Below are positions 64,000 through 64,000 of a DNA stretch of 64,000 nucleotides, one piece after another. Position 1 is the stretch's first letter. Each line of letters begins with the position of its first letter. Location of the stretch: positions 1 to 64,000 of the forward strand of contig JYIN01000011.1 in NCBI GenBank assembly GCA_002007405.1, read 5' to 3'. The notes below the pieces were generated by a model. It ran no database searches. It had not been told where the DNA came from and saw only the letters and a list, made by a program, of their open reading frames with translations. Source of the DNA: Gammaproteobacteria bacterium Gsub. Lineage in GTDB: Bacteria; Pseudomonadota; Gammaproteobacteria; PS1; Pseudothioglobaceae. A program made the position numbers and the translations under genes.

Positions 64000-64000
64000 T

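Noticed and set aside
1-64000. Prophage, CRISPR array, secretion system, biosynthetic cluster or intact insertion sequence
   Set aside because: No integrase, phage structural gene, repeat-spacer array, terminal inverted repeats or contiguous specialised cluster was seen; only one transposase relic.

Overview
The window is AT-rich chromosomal DNA from a gammaproteobacterium. Local gene orders are gammaproteobacterial: mnmA-hflD, ftsB-ispD, lolB divergent from hemA-prfA, fur divergent from bamE, smpB divergent from ratA, ppiB-lpxH, and a rhodanese-grxC-gpsA cluster. The AT-rich composition, the broken-up operons, the copper-chaperone pair that serves cytochrome oxidase, the exported rhodanese and the presence of gene relics suggest a sulfur-oxidising SUP05/Thioglobus-like lineage, possibly a reduced or symbiotic one. 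That placement is inference; no marker gene in the window proves it.

Layout. 1-7.8 kb: divergent lipoprotein fragment and RND exporter, then glyQ, yqaA, an NlpD-like lipoprotein, a MscS channel and miaB. 7.8-12.7 kb: apaG with a decayed apaH relic behind it, SCO1 and PCu(A)C copper chaperones, phoH-mnmA-hflD and rpsT. 12.7-17 kb: a tight run smr-xseA-M23 peptidase-RDD-ftsB-ispD. 17-24.3 kb: typA, rlmE, ispB, dinG, a CDF metal transporter and ruvC. 24.3-33 kb: thioredoxin, then a long minus-strand block of arsC-like gene, membrane protein, dtd, glyS, minC, an orphan Xre/MbcA/ParS-type antitoxin, tolA-tolR-tolQ, ruvB and lolB. 33-40.5 kb: hemA-prfA, znuB-fur, bamE, sppA, ccmAB, and metK behind a SAM-II/SAM-V-like riboswitch with its own terminator. 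40.5-50.5 kb: L27/L21, ppiB-lpxH, an RNase II-type enzyme, gcvT-gcvH, yciB, a PP0621-type protein, tRNA-Leu(UAA), ridA, recG, ubiC and cmoA. 50.5-56 kb: a transposase relic, trpG/pabA, rhodanese-grxC-gpsA, a Bax-type glucosaminidase, a small heat-shock protein and smpB/ratA. 56-64 kb: DUF455 ferritin-like protein, DUF3530 hydrolase, Sel1-repeat protein, secreted rhodanese, small periplasmic protein, rnhA, an AsnB-family amidotransferase resembling N-acetylglutaminylglutamine amide synthase, and leuC-leuD.

Most of the window is ordinary housekeeping: translation and tRNA modification, cell envelope and division, DNA repair, cofactor and amino-acid synthesis. I did not find a dense accessory island, prophage, CRISPR array or intact mobile element. 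The signals most worth following are the metK leader riboswitch, the antitoxin-like gene without an adjacent toxin inside the tol/minC block, the NAGGN-type amidotransferase without its usual partner, and repeated signs of operon break-up and gene loss (glyQ/glyS, ruvC/ruvB, the Tol-Pal set, apaH, secB, the relic region at 50.5-51 kb).
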